Assembly: GCA_910585415.1 (NCBI GenBank)
Contig: CAJUDT010000113.1
Location: forward strand, 1-6,367
DNA from: an uncultured Flavonifractor sp.
GTDB lineage: Bacteria > Bacillota > Clostridia > Oscillospirales > Oscillospiraceae
Direction of reading: 5' to 3'
DNA length: 6,367 nt
Shown: one piece after another, positions 1 through 5,829 of the stretch
Layout: each line of letters begins with the position of its first letter
How positions within the stretch are numbered: position 1 is the first letter of the stretch
Program-made: the position numbers and the translations under genes
The notes under the pieces: model-generated
What the model saw: the letters and a program-made list of their open reading frames with translations, nothing else
What the model was told of the DNA's origin: nothing
Databases searched by the model: none

Positions 1-3
1 TGA

Positions 4-88
4 TCTTTGGTTACTTTCCATCACTGGAAAGTAACCCGCCGGAGGCGGGACCAGCAAACGAAACGTAGGGAGTAACGTGGAAGAAGCA
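4..88 (+). repeat. Palindromic intergenic repeat, copy A
   Basis: This copy of an approximately 85-bp element recurs in inverted orientation at 5957-6043. Its core is a perfect 12-bp inverted repeat, GGTTACTTTCCA at 9-20 and its complement at 25-36, around the loop TCAC. It overlaps a second small hairpin, CCCGCC at 35-40 and GGCGGG at 44-49. A conserved tail follows (GGACCAG at 48-54, AGTAACG at 71-77, GGAAGAAGCA at 79-88). It lies about 20 bp beyond the typA terminator, outside any credible gene. It resembles REP/BIME-type intergenic repeats in form. No transposase is visible nearby, so a MITE or a REP-like element are both possible. Confidence 0.8.
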
Positions 89-108
89 AAAAGAAAACAG
101 AAAAGCAA

Positions 109-160
109 AAACCCACAGCAACCGTCGGTTCCTCCAGGAACACCCCCTTGCTGTGGGTTT
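109..160 (-). terminator. Intrinsic terminator of typA
   Basis: Read on the minus strand just after the typA stop, a 13-bp perfect stem (148-160 pairing with 109-121, AAACCCACAGCAA and its complement) runs into a T-rich tract. The apical region holds a second perfect hairpin, GTTCCT at 128-133 and AGGAAC at 136-141, so the structure is a stem with a small hairpin on top. Its position 7 bp after the stop codon fits a typA terminator. Confidence 0.9.
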
Positions 161-166
161 CAGCGA

Positions 167-1990
167 TTATTTCCCGCCCTTCAGGGCCTTCATACGGTCG
201 GAGTGGCTCAAAATCCTCTTACGCAGGCGCAGATTTTCCGGTGTAACCTCCAAGAGCTCATCATCAGCCAAGAACTCCAAACACTGCTCCAGGGAGAGCT
301 GACGGGGCGGCGTCAGCCGCAAAGCCTCGTCAGACCCGGAGGCCCGCATATTGGTCAGCTGCTTTTTCTTGCAGATATTGACCGAAATATCCTCCTGCTT
401 GGGGGTTTCCCCCACGACCATACCGGCATACACCGGCACACCCGCGCCAATGAACAGCACGCCCCGTTCCTGCGCGTTATACAGACCATAGGTCACACTT
501 TCGCCCGTCTCAAAGGACACCAGCGACCCGGAATTGCGCCGCTGAATCTCCCCCTTTACCGGGGCATAGGAGTCAAACACCGAAGCCATAATACCCTCGC
601 CCTTGGTATCGGTCAAAAACTCGTTCCGATAGCCGAACAGCCCCCGGGCAGGCACCAAAAATTCCAGCTTCATCCGCTCCCCCACCGGGGTCATTTCCAC
701 CAAATCGCCCTTGCGGGAGCCAATCTTCTCAATGACCGCGCCCACCGCGTCCGAGGGCACGTCGGCTACCAGCCGCTCAATGGGCTCGCACTTCTTCCCG
801 TCAATCTCCTGGAAGAGCACGCGGGGGGGCGACACCTGGAACTCATACCCCTCCCGGCGCATGGTTTCAATCAAAATGGACAGACTCATCTCCCCGCGGC
901 CCGCCACGTTGAAGGAGTCGGTGGAGTCCGTCTCCGTCACCCGCAGGGACACATCTTTCAACGTCTCCCGGAACAGACGGTCCCGCAGCTGCCGGGAAGT
1001 GACAAACTTGCCCTCCCGCCCGGCAAAGGGGGAGTCGTTCACCGAGAACGTCATTTCAATGGTGGGGGCGGAGATTTTTACGAACTCAATGGGCTCCACC
1101 GCCTCCGGGGCGCAGATGGTATCCCCGATGGTCACGTCCCCAATGCCGCTCATGGCAATGATATTTCCCGCCGAAGCCTCCGTAACCGGGGCCCGGCCCA
1201 GGCCGTCAAACTGATACAGCGCCACCGCCTTGGCCTTCTTGGGGGCTTCCTCCCGCTTATGGAAATTGCACACGGCAATTTCCTGGTTCTGCCTCACCGC
1301 GCCCCGCTCAATGCGCCCAATGGCAATGCGCCCCACGAACTCGTTGTAATCAATGGAGGACACCAGCATCTGGAAGGGCGCTTCCGTGTCCGCCTCCGGC
1401 GCGGGGATATAGTCCAAAATCGTCTCGAACAGGGGAACCAGGTCCTCCCCCACCACCTCGGGAGAATAGGAGGCCGTGCCCTGCCGCCCGGAGCAGAAGA
1501 GCATAGGAGAATCCAACTGCTCGTCGGTGGCGTCCAGGTCCAGCAGCAGCTCCAGCACCTCGTCCACGACCTCGTGAATCCGCTGGTCGGGGCGGTCCAC
1601 CTTATTGACCACCACAATGACCCGATGGCCCAGCTCCAGGGCGCGGCTGAGTACAAAGCGGGTCTGAGGCATGGGGCCCTCGGCGGCATCCACCAGGAGG
1701 ATAACGCCATTGACCATCTTCAGAATACGCTCCACCTCGCCGCCAAAGTCGGCGTGGCCGGGGGTATCCACAATGTTGATTTTTACGTCCTTATAGTGGA
1801 CGGCGGTATTTTTGGCCAGGATGGTAATGCCCCGCTCCCGCTCCAGGTCGTTGGAGTCCATGACCCGGTCCACGGTGGCCTGATTCTCCCGGTAAATGCC
1901 GCCCTGCTTGAGCATCTCGTCCACCAGAGTGGTCTTTCCATGGTCTACGTGGGCGATGATGGCCACATTTCTCAGCTTGGTATCCTGCAA
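167..1990 (-). CDS. typA: Ribosome-associated GTPase TypA/BipA
   Basis: TypA/BipA is a translational GTPase of the EF-G/LepA superfamily. It binds the 70S ribosome and is linked in other bacteria to 50S assembly, cold growth and stress adaptation. The 607-residue length is normal for the family. The G motifs are intact: AHVDHGKT at residues 13-20 (P-loop), RERGITI at 51-57 (switch I), DTPGH at 75-79 (switch II) and NKVD at 129-132. The G5 position reads CSGRQGTAS rather than the usual SA-type motif. The EF-G-like domains and TypA-specific C-terminus follow, with GYRNEFLTDTKGEG and a basic tail ending ALKGGK. Translation appears to start at TTG (1988-1990), because GAGGTG lies 7 nt upstream and the N-terminus QDTKLRNVAIIAHVDHGKT aligns as expected. 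It has its own promoter (2050-2078) and terminator, although read-through from the upstream ABC-F gene is possible. Identification is secure. Confidence 0.98.
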   Translation of the reverse strand: MQDTKLRNVAIIAHVDHGKTTLVDEMLKQGGIYRENQATVDRVMDSNDLERERGITILAKNTAVHYKDVKINIVDTPGHADFGGEVERILKMVNGVILLVDAAEGPMPQTRFVLSRALELGHRVIVVVNKVDRPDQRIHEVVDEVLELLLDLDATDEQLDSPMLFCSGRQGTASYSPEVVGEDLVPLFETILDYIPAPEADTEAPFQMLVSSIDYNEFVGRIAIGRIERGAVRQNQEIAVCNFHKREEAPKKAKAVALYQFDGLGRAPVTEASAGNIIAMSGIGDVTIGDTICAPEAVEPIEFVKISAPTIEMTFSVNDSPFAGREGKFVTSRQLRDRLFRETLKDVSLRVTETDSTDSFNVAGRGEMSLSILIETMRREGYEFQVSPPRVLFQEIDGKKCEPIERLVADVPSDAVGAVIEKIGSRKGDLVEMTPVGERMKLEFLVPARGLFGYRNEFLTDTKGEGIMASVFDSYAPVKGEIQRRNSGSLVSFETGESVTYGLYNAQERGVLFIGAGVPVYAGMVVGETPKQEDISVNICKKKQLTNMRASGSDEALRLTPPRQLSLEQCLEFLADDELLEVTPENLRLRKRILSHSDRMKALKGGK

Positions 1991-1997
1991 AACTGCG

Positions 1998-2003
1998 CAC
2001 CTC
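1998..2003 (-). promoter_or_regulatory. Ribosome binding site fixing the TTG start of typA
   Basis: On the minus strand GAGGTG ends 7 nt before TTG at 1990-1988. No in-frame ATG lies near this point, and the protein family begins a few residues before the RNVAIIAHVDHGKT block, so the TTG is the best start. Confidence 0.8.
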
Positions 2004-2049
2004 GAATCCGATTATCAGTGGAATTTTTTTGTCAAACGGTCGGTCTTGT

Positions 2050-2078
2050 ATTATAGCCCACTCTTGGGGAAAGTGCAA
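2050..2078 (-). promoter_or_regulatory. Sigma-A promoter of typA
   Basis: Read on the minus strand, TTGCAC (2078-2073) is followed by a 17-bp spacer and TATAAT (2055-2050). This puts transcription start near 2043 and gives a 5' UTR of roughly 50 nt. A further TTGACA at about 2035-2030 has no good -10 partner at the right distance. Confidence 0.85.
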
Positions 2079-2195
2079 CGGATTTCGTAAAGATTTCAGG
2101 TTTTCACCAACCAAACCGGCCCATAACCGCCGGCAAAAGGCAATTATCACAAGGAACACCGCCAGATGGCGCACAGCAGCCGTACCCGCCGCCCC

Positions 2196-3677
2196 TCAGC
2201 GGCCGACCTCCACCGTTCGGGCCCCCACCGCCTGCAAAAAGCTGGCGTCGTGCTCCACCAGCAGGAGGGTGCAGGGGTAGTCCCGCAAAAGGGCCTCCAG
2301 CTGCATCCGGGAAAACACGTCCACATAGTTCAGCGGCTCGTCCCAGACGTACAGATGGGCGCTCTGGCACAGGCTCCGGGCCAGCAGGACCTTTTTCTTC
2401 TGTCCGGCGCTGTAGCTGCCCATATCCTTCTCCAGCTGGGGGCGGGAGAAGTCCAGCTTGCGCAGGATGGTCTTAAAGAGGGTCTCGTCAATCCCGGAGG
2501 CCGCGGCGAATGCCGACAAATCCCCCTCCAGGCCGGAGGCGTCCTGGGGCACATAGGAGACGTTCAGGCCGGAGGCCAGCCGCAGTACGCCCCCATGGGG
2601 GATGTCCTCCCCGCACACCAGCTTTAACAGGGTGGACTTGCCCGCCCCGTTGCGTCCGACCAGGGCCAGCCGCTCCCCCTGCTCCAGGGTGAAGGACACC
2701 GGGGCGCACACCGCGCCCCCGCCGTAGTCGGGTGTCAGGTCCTCCGCCTCCACCAGACGGCGCTTGGGGTGCTCCAGGGGGTGGAGCTTCAAGGGCTGCT
2801 CCCGCTCCAGGTTTTTCAGCAGGGCGGAGGTCTGCTCCACCGCCGCCTCCCGGCGGCTCTGGGCGGATTTGGCCCGCTTCATGAGCTTGGCGGCCTTGTG
2901 GCCCACATACCCCCGGTCGGGCCGAAGGCCGGAATTTTTTACGTGCTTCCCCTGCTCCGTCTTGTCGGACCAGGCGGCCGTCCGCCGGGCCGCACCCTCC
3001 AGACGGGTAATCTCCCGCTTCAGCCGCTCCTGCTCCGCCGCCTCCCAGGCGTCCCGGGCCTCCCGGTCCCGCCACCAGGCGGAGAAATCCCCCTGGCGCA
3101 CTTGAACGTCCTGCCGCTCCAGGGCTAGAATGTGGTCCACGCAGCCGTCCAGAAAGGTCCGGTCGTGGGAAACCAGCACAAAGCCCGCCTGCCGCTTCAA
3201 GTAGCGGCTCACCACCGCCCGGCCCTCCAAATCCAGATGGTCGGTGGGCTCGTCGATGAGGGGAAAACGGGACTCCCCCGAGAACAGCGCGGCCAGAAGG
3301 ACCTTGACCCGCTCCCCGCCAGAGAGAGTCTCAAAGGGCCGGTAGAGGACCTCCTCGTCCACCTCCAGCATAGAGAGCTCCCGGCGGATTTTCCAAAGGG
3401 GAAGCTGAGGCTCCAGTTCCTCCAGAACGGCCAGTGTCTCCCACTGGGGATGGTCCACCGGCGGCGGGAAGCAGGTGCAGTCCGGAGCCCCGGAGATGGC
3501 CCCTCCGCTGTCCAGCCGCCCGGAGAGCAGGCCCAGAAGGGTAGATTTCCCTCTGCCATTCCGGCCCACCACCCCCAGCCGCCATCTGCTGTCCAGCCGG
3601 AGGTTCAGATGTTCAAAGACATTGCCGCTGCTGCCCTCATAGGCAAAGGTCAGATTGTGAAATTCAATTTGTGCCAT
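2196..3677 (-). CDS. ABC-F ATPase, Lsa-like ribosome-protection protein
   Basis: This is a cytoplasmic ABC-F protein: two ATPase domains in one chain and no membrane segments. Domain 1 has Walker A GRNGRGKS at residues 38-45, signature LSGGE at 118-122, Walker B LIDEPTDHLDL at 140-150 and H-loop SHD at 170-172. A charged inter-domain linker spans about 190-300. Domain 2 has Walker A GRNGAGKS at 341-348, the degenerate signature SAGQKKK at 423-429, Walker B VWDEPLNYVDV at 444-454 and H-loop EHD at 475-477. The 493-residue length, the VGRNGRGKSTLL and WDEPLNYVDV blocks and the SAGQ signature resemble the Lsa group from memory. That group displaces lincosamides, streptogramin A and pleuromutilins from the peptidyl-transferase centre. 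Resistance is inferred here, and a housekeeping ABC-F role remains possible. Residue 146 is Asp where most relatives have Asn (EPTN). ATG at 3675-3677 is set by GAGGTG 7 nt upstream. The gene lies behind an attenuator-like leader, which favours inducible expression. Confidence 0.93.
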   Translation of the reverse strand: MAQIEFHNLTFAYEGSSGNVFEHLNLRLDSRWRLGVVGRNGRGKSTLLGLLSGRLDSGGAISGAPDCTCFPPPVDHPQWETLAVLEELEPQLPLWKIRRELSMLEVDEEVLYRPFETLSGGERVKVLLAALFSGESRFPLIDEPTDHLDLEGRAVVSRYLKRQAGFVLVSHDRTFLDGCVDHILALERQDVQVRQGDFSAWWRDREARDAWEAAEQERLKREITRLEGAARRTAAWSDKTEQGKHVKNSGLRPDRGYVGHKAAKLMKRAKSAQSRREAAVEQTSALLKNLEREQPLKLHPLEHPKRRLVEAEDLTPDYGGGAVCAPVSFTLEQGERLALVGRNGAGKSTLLKLVCGEDIPHGGVLRLASGLNVSYVPQDASGLEGDLSAFAAASGIDETLFKTILRKLDFSRPQLEKDMGSYSAGQKKKVLLARSLCQSAHLYVWDEPLNYVDVFSRMQLEALLRDYPCTLLLVEHDASFLQAVGARTVEVGR

Positions 3678-3684
3678 GGTGCAT

Positions 3685-3690
3685 CACCTC
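3685..3690 (-). promoter_or_regulatory. Ribosome binding site of the ABC-F gene
   Basis: GAGGTG on the minus strand ends 7 nt before ATG at 3677. It begins 6 nt after the U-tract of the second leader terminator, so termination there would cut the message before the site. An out-of-frame ATG at 3684-3682 directly follows GAGGTG and is too close to serve as the start. Confidence 0.85.
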
Positions 3691-3696
3691 AAACAG

Positions 3697-3731
3697 AAAA
3701 ATGGGCGCAGGAAGGCAATTCCCGCACCCAT
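3697..3731 (-). terminator. Compact leader terminator upstream of the ABC-F gene
   Basis: On the minus strand ATGGGTGCGGGAA (3731-3719) pairs with TTCCTGCGCCCAT (3713-3701) across the loop TTGCC. Eleven of 13 positions are Watson-Crick pairs and the other two are G-U or A-C type. The stem is followed by a short U-tract (3701-3697). It sits between the promoter and the ABC-F ribosome binding site, where it can only act as a premature terminator or attenuator. Confidence 0.8.
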
Positions 3732-3748
3732 TATGCGCAAAAGGGCAT

Positions 3749-3866
3749 AAAAATTGGGAAGCGGCGTCCCATAACCTTCCTGCCGGAGGCACAACACACC
3801 TGCGGCCCTACGGGCCGCCTGCGGCGTACATCCAGGACATGAAAGGTTACTTGCGCATCTTCCCAA
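3749..3866 (-). terminator. Long-range terminator-like fold in the ABC-F leader
   Basis: On the minus strand TTGGGAAG (3866-3859) is perfectly complementary to CTTCCCAA (3761-3754), which runs straight into TTTTT (3753-3749). Inside it TAACCTT (3849-3843) is perfectly complementary to AAGGTTA (3778-3772). The two helices are separated by an internal loop that carries the uORF codons. The closed loop also contains a perfect 7-bp hairpin (3802-3818, loop TAC). Whether so extended a structure terminates transcription is uncertain; it may act mainly by holding segment 3. Confidence 0.55.
3847..3858 (-). CDS. Three-codon leader uORF (Met-Arg-Lys-stop)
   Basis: ATG CGC AAG TAA is read on the minus strand, beginning about 28 nt after the predicted transcript start. 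GGAG (3870-3867) lies 8 nt upstream, a good Shine-Dalgarno spacing. Its stop codon lies inside segment 2 of the leader and its ribosome binding site adjoins segment 1, so any ribosome on it hides both. A second in-frame mini-ORF, MSWMYAAGGP (3840-3808), starts 6 nt after the stop but has no Shine-Dalgarno. A competing 62-codon ORF (3872-3684) starts at the ATG overlapping GGAG and ends 6 nt before the ABC-F start; its AGGA is only 1-2 nt from its ATG, so it is a poorer candidate. Translation of any of these is inferred. Confidence 0.5.
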   Translation of the reverse strand: MRK

Positions 3867-3892
3867 CTCCATTCCTGCTTCAGATTGGGGCC

Positions 3893-3921
3893 ATTATAGC
3901 CGGTTTTCCGCCGGTTGTCAA
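3893..3921 (-). promoter_or_regulatory. Perfect-consensus sigma-A promoter of the ABC-F gene
   Basis: On the minus strand TTGACA (3921-3916), a 17-bp spacer and TATAAT (3898-3893) match the consensus at all twelve positions. The spacer contains CCGG repeated as a small palindrome (3900-3903 and 3911-3914), which could be incidental. Such a strong promoter ahead of a terminator-bearing leader fits control at elongation rather than initiation. Confidence 0.93.
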
Positions 3922-3978
3922 GGGGCTTGCATGGTCTGCCGCCGTTTTCGGGGAACCTCTGCCCATGGCATACAGCCG

Positions 3979-4944
3979 TCACCGTGGGTCCGGAAAAAAT
4001 TCCTCCACAAAATCCACCCGCTCTACGGCAAAGGTCCGGCCATTGAGGTACTCCAGAATGCCCGCCGGGCTGGTAAAGGCAAAGGTGAGCTTGTAGGACC
4101 ACAGGGCCTGATAGCTGCGGCCATAGCGCTTGTTATCCCGCTCCCGGCCATACTTGCCGTCCCCCAGAAGGGGGTGACCCGCGTCGGCAAACTGGGCGCG
4201 AATCTGGTGGGTGCGCCCGGTGAGCAGGCGGCATTCTACCAGGGAGAGCCCGCCCCGGCTCTGGAGGGTCCGGTAGATGGTGGCGGCGCTCCGCCCGCCG
4301 GGTACGGGTCTGTGCCAGACCTTGACCTGGGCCTTGTCCTCGTCCTTGAGCAGGAAGCCCTCTAGGGTGCCCTCCGGCGGGGACATTCTGCCGTGGAGGA
4401 TGGCCAAATAGTATTTGTCAATCTCCCGGTCCCGTATTTTTTGGTTGATGATGCGCAGAGTTTCGGCGTTTTTTGCGGCCAGGACGATGCCGCCGGTGTT
4501 CCGGTCAATGCGGTTGCACAGGGCGGGGACAAAGGCGTGCTCGTCCCTGGGGCTCCACTCTTTGGCCTGATAGAGGTAGGCTTGGATATGGGTGATGAGG
4601 GTGTTGACCTTCTCATGCTCGTCGGGGTGGCAGAGCAGGCCGGGGCGCTTGTTGAGCAACAGGAGGTTTTCATCTTCATAGACGATGTCCAGCTTGGGCT
4701 GAAAGACGGATAGAAAGGCGTTGTCCTCCCGTGGGGCCTCAAAGAACTCGTCGTTGATGTAGAGCTCCAGGGTGTCCCCCTCGGTGAGCCGGACATCCCG
4801 GCGGGAGCCCTTGCCGTTGACCTTGACCCGCTTGAGGCGGATGTATTTTTGGGCCAGGGGCGCGGGGAGGAGGGGGAGGGTTTTGGCCAGCCAGCGGTCC
4901 AGGCGCTGCCCGGCGTCATTTCGGCCGATGGTAAAGGCTTTCAT
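3979..4944 (-). CDS. RluA-family (RluC/D-like) pseudouridine synthase
   Basis: This enzyme isomerises uridine to pseudouridine, probably in 23S rRNA, in the cytoplasm. An N-terminal S4-like RNA-binding region (residues about 12-62, including the YIRLKRVKVNGK stretch) is followed by the catalytic domain, with LNKRPGLLCHP at 97-107, the active-site block NRIDRNTGG at 144-152 and LLTGRTHQIRAQF at 240-252. Asp147 in NRIDR is the expected catalytic residue. The common HRLDR motif reads NRIDR here. The 321-residue length is normal for RluC/RluD-type enzymes. The exact rRNA target cannot be told from sequence, so no symbol is given. ATG at 4942-4944 is preceded by AAGGAGA with 8-nt spacing. The ABC-F promoter begins 57 bp after its stop and no clear terminator is seen between them. 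Confidence 0.95.
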   Translation of the reverse strand: MKAFTIGRNDAGQRLDRWLAKTLPLLPAPLAQKYIRLKRVKVNGKGSRRDVRLTEGDTLELYINDEFFEAPREDNAFLSVFQPKLDIVYEDENLLLLNKRPGLLCHPDEHEKVNTLITHIQAYLYQAKEWSPRDEHAFVPALCNRIDRNTGGIVLAAKNAETLRIINQKIRDREIDKYYLAILHGRMSPPEGTLEGFLLKDEDKAQVKVWHRPVPGGRSAATIYRTLQSRGGLSLVECRLLTGRTHQIRAQFADAGHPLLGDGKYGRERDNKRYGRSYQALWSYKLTFAFTSPAGILEYLNGRTFAVERVDFVEEFFPDPR

Positions 4945-4952
4945 AGGGGAAA

Positions 4953-4959
4953 TCTCCTT
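4953..4959 (-). promoter_or_regulatory. Ribosome binding site of the pseudouridine synthase
   Basis: AAGGAGA on the minus strand ends 8 nt upstream of the ATG at 4944 and confirms that start. Confidence 0.85.
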
Positions 4960-4976
4960 GCAGTCGTTTTAAGAAC

Positions 4977-4985
4977 AGTATACCA
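4977..4985 (-). promoter_or_regulatory. Extended -10 promoter of the pseudouridine synthase
   Basis: On the minus strand TG at 4985-4984, one base, then TATACT (4982-4977) forms an extended -10 element. The -35 region is a pyrimidine run with no good TTGACA match, which is usual for extended -10 promoters. It is divergent from the yceD promoter, whose -35 begins at 5040. Confidence 0.6.
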
Positions 4986-5039
4986 CAGCGCGGGAAAAAA
5001 GGAAAAGGAGAAAAACCTGTGGGAAGGAGGAAAAAGTAT

Positions 5040-5068
5040 TTGACATTCACAGGGATTTTGGGTATAAT
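5040..5068 (+). promoter_or_regulatory. Perfect-consensus sigma-A promoter of yceD-rpmF
   Basis: TTGACA (5040-5045), a 17-bp spacer and TATAAT (5063-5068) match the consensus fully. The predicted transcript starts near 5075, leaving a short 5' UTR of about 23 nt. The strength suits a ribosomal-protein operon. Confidence 0.95.
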
Positions 5069-5086
5069 GTCAGCCGTACCATTGTG

Positions 5087-5093
5087 AGAGGTG
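5087..5093 (+). promoter_or_regulatory. Ribosome binding site of yceD
   Basis: AGAGGTG lies 4 nt before the ATG at 5098. The spacing is slightly short but supports this start, which also gives the MRLDL N-terminus typical of the family. Confidence 0.75.
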
Positions 5094-5097
5094 TACC

Positions 5098-5601
5098 ATG
5101 CGACTTGACCTTCGGCCTATACTCCATGTTCCCGGCGCGTCGGCGCCCTTTTCGTTCCAGCTGGACTTGTCTGAGCTGGATTTTTATGGTGTGCGGCCCT
5201 TTACCGGGCCCGTCCAAGTCACCGGTCAGGTGCGCAACCGGGCGGACGCTCTGGTGCTCACCGGGGCGGCGGCGGCGGTGCTGGATTTGCAGTGTGACCG
5301 CTGCCTGAAGCCCTTTCAGCGGGAGCTGCGGGTGCCGGTGGAATGTCTTTTGGCGGAGGAGCTGGAGGACGAGGAAAACGACGATATTGTGCTTCTGGAC
5401 CACGGGGAGGTCGATTTGGACGAGGTGTTTACCACCGCCGTGGTGCTGGATATGGACACGACTCATTTGTGCCGTGAGGACTGTAAGGGATTGTGTCACC
5501 GGTGCGGCGCGGACCTGAATGAGGGGCCGTGCGGCTGTAAGCCTGAAGTGGATCCACGTTTTGCTGCCCTGGCGCAGCTGTTGGATAAAGAGAGCGAGTA
5601 A
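5098..5601 (+). CDS. yceD: YceD/DUF177 family protein (23S rRNA accumulation)
   Basis: The 167-residue protein belongs to the DUF177/YceD family, whose members in E. coli and plants are needed for normal 23S rRNA accumulation and which is almost always encoded directly before rpmF. Visible features are a beta-rich N-terminal half, CDRCLKPF at residues 66-73 with Cys66 and Cys69, an acidic middle (about 85-110, EELEDEENDD), and a cysteine-rich C-terminal segment with Cys125, 129, 133, 136, 145 and 147. The cysteine pattern suggests metal binding, probably zinc, but this is inferred. It shares the consensus promoter at 5040-5068 and lies 29 nt upstream of rpmF, so the two are surely co-transcribed. 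Its molecular mechanism is not established by sequence. Confidence 0.93.
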   Translation: MRLDLRPILHVPGASAPFSFQLDLSELDFYGVRPFTGPVQVTGQVRNRADALVLTGAAAAVLDLQCDRCLKPFQRELRVPVECLLAEELEDEENDDIVLLDHGEVDLDEVFTTAVVLDMDTTHLCREDCKGLCHRCGADLNEGPCGCKPEVDPRFAALAQLLDKESE

Positions 5602-5614
5602 CGAGCAATCAACC

Positions 5615-5624
5615 TAAGGAGGTG
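5615..5624 (+). promoter_or_regulatory. Near-perfect ribosome binding site of rpmF
   Basis: TAAGGAGGTG lies 6 nt before the ATG at 5631. It is almost fully complementary to the 16S 3' end, as expected for a highly translated ribosomal protein. Confidence 0.9.
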
Positions 5625-5630
5625 TCATAG

Positions 5631-5816
5631 ATGGCAGTCCCTAAGAGTAAAGTCTCCAAGCAGCGTCGGAATAAGCGCCGCAGTTCCGTATGGAAGCTGG
5701 ATACGCCCGGCGTCACTACCTGCCCCAAATGCGGCGAGTTCCGCCTGCCCCATCGGATGTGCAAAAACTGCATGACCTATAACGGGCGTGAGTTCGGCGC
5801 CGCCGAGGCGAAGTAA
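5631..5816 (+). CDS. rpmF: 50S ribosomal protein L32
   Basis: L32 (bL32) is a small protein of the large subunit. The 61-residue sequence opens with MAVPKSKVSKQRRNKRRS, the family's basic N-terminus, which follows the rRNA. It has a complete zinc-ribbon set, CPKC (Cys31, Cys34) and CKNC (Cys44, Cys47), so this is the zinc-binding (C+) form and not the zinc-independent paralogue. It is the second gene of the yceD-rpmF operon and is followed by a strong terminator within 15 bp. The plsX-fab genes that often follow rpmF in other bacteria are absent here. Identification is secure. Confidence 0.99.
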   Translation: MAVPKSKVSKQRRNKRRSSVWKLDTPGVTTCPKCGEFRLPHRMCKNCMTYNGREFGAAEAK

Positions 5817-5829
5817 ATAGCCTGGAACA

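Larger units (their letters stand above)
3678..3886 (-). promoter_or_regulatory. Putative attenuator leader of the ABC-F gene
   Basis: This leader of about 209 nt runs from the predicted start (about 3885-3886) to the ABC-F start codon. In order on the minus strand it holds: segment 1 TTGGGAAG (3866-3859); a Met-Arg-Lys uORF (3858-3847); segment 2 TAACCTT (3849-3843); a GC-rich hairpin (3818-3802); segment 3 GCAGGAAGGTTA (3783-3772); segment 4 CTTCCCAA (3761-3754) followed by five T; segment 5 (3731-3719); and segment 6 (3713-3701) followed by T. Segments 1:4 and 2:3 form a long-range terminator-like fold, and 5:6 form a compact one. Segment 3 can instead pair with 3715-3707, over nine perfect base pairs, disrupting 5:6. 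A ribosome held on the uORF would cover segments 1 and 2 and favour that alternative. The complementarities are seen directly; the switching is inferred. Confidence 0.75.

Noticed and set aside
2030..2035. A second typA promoter with TTGACA on the minus strand
   Set aside because: The nearest -10-like sequence (GATAAT) is only about 14 bp away, too short a spacer; the upstream TTGCAC/TATAAT pair with 17 bp is better.
77..2056. A 659-codon open frame on the plus strand, opposite typA
   Set aside because: It is antisense to the whole of typA, has no recognisable domain, and its sequence (rich in Gly, His, Leu and Gln) is typical of a shadow frame in GC-rich DNA. The typA protein is unambiguous on the other strand.
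2104..2195. Terminator after the ABC-F gene
   Set aside because: Only 5-bp stems such as CGCCA/TGGCG are present, without a U-tract. Read-through into typA is therefore possible, but no terminator can be called.
2166..3842. Plus-strand open frames opposite the ABC-F gene
   Set aside because: They are shadows of a clearly coding minus-strand frame with all ABC motifs, and lack domains and ribosome binding sites of their own.
3779..3853. Possible third, degraded copy of the intergenic repeat in the ABC-F leader (shared GGTTACTT at 3845-3852 and GCCGGAGGC at 3782-3790)
   Set aside because: Only two short words are shared, in a different spacing and order, and both are accounted for by pairing within the leader. 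Descent from a repeat cannot be excluded but is not supported.
5047..5499. A 150-codon minus-strand frame opposite yceD
   Set aside because: It overlaps the consensus promoter and most of yceD in antisense and has no recognisable features.
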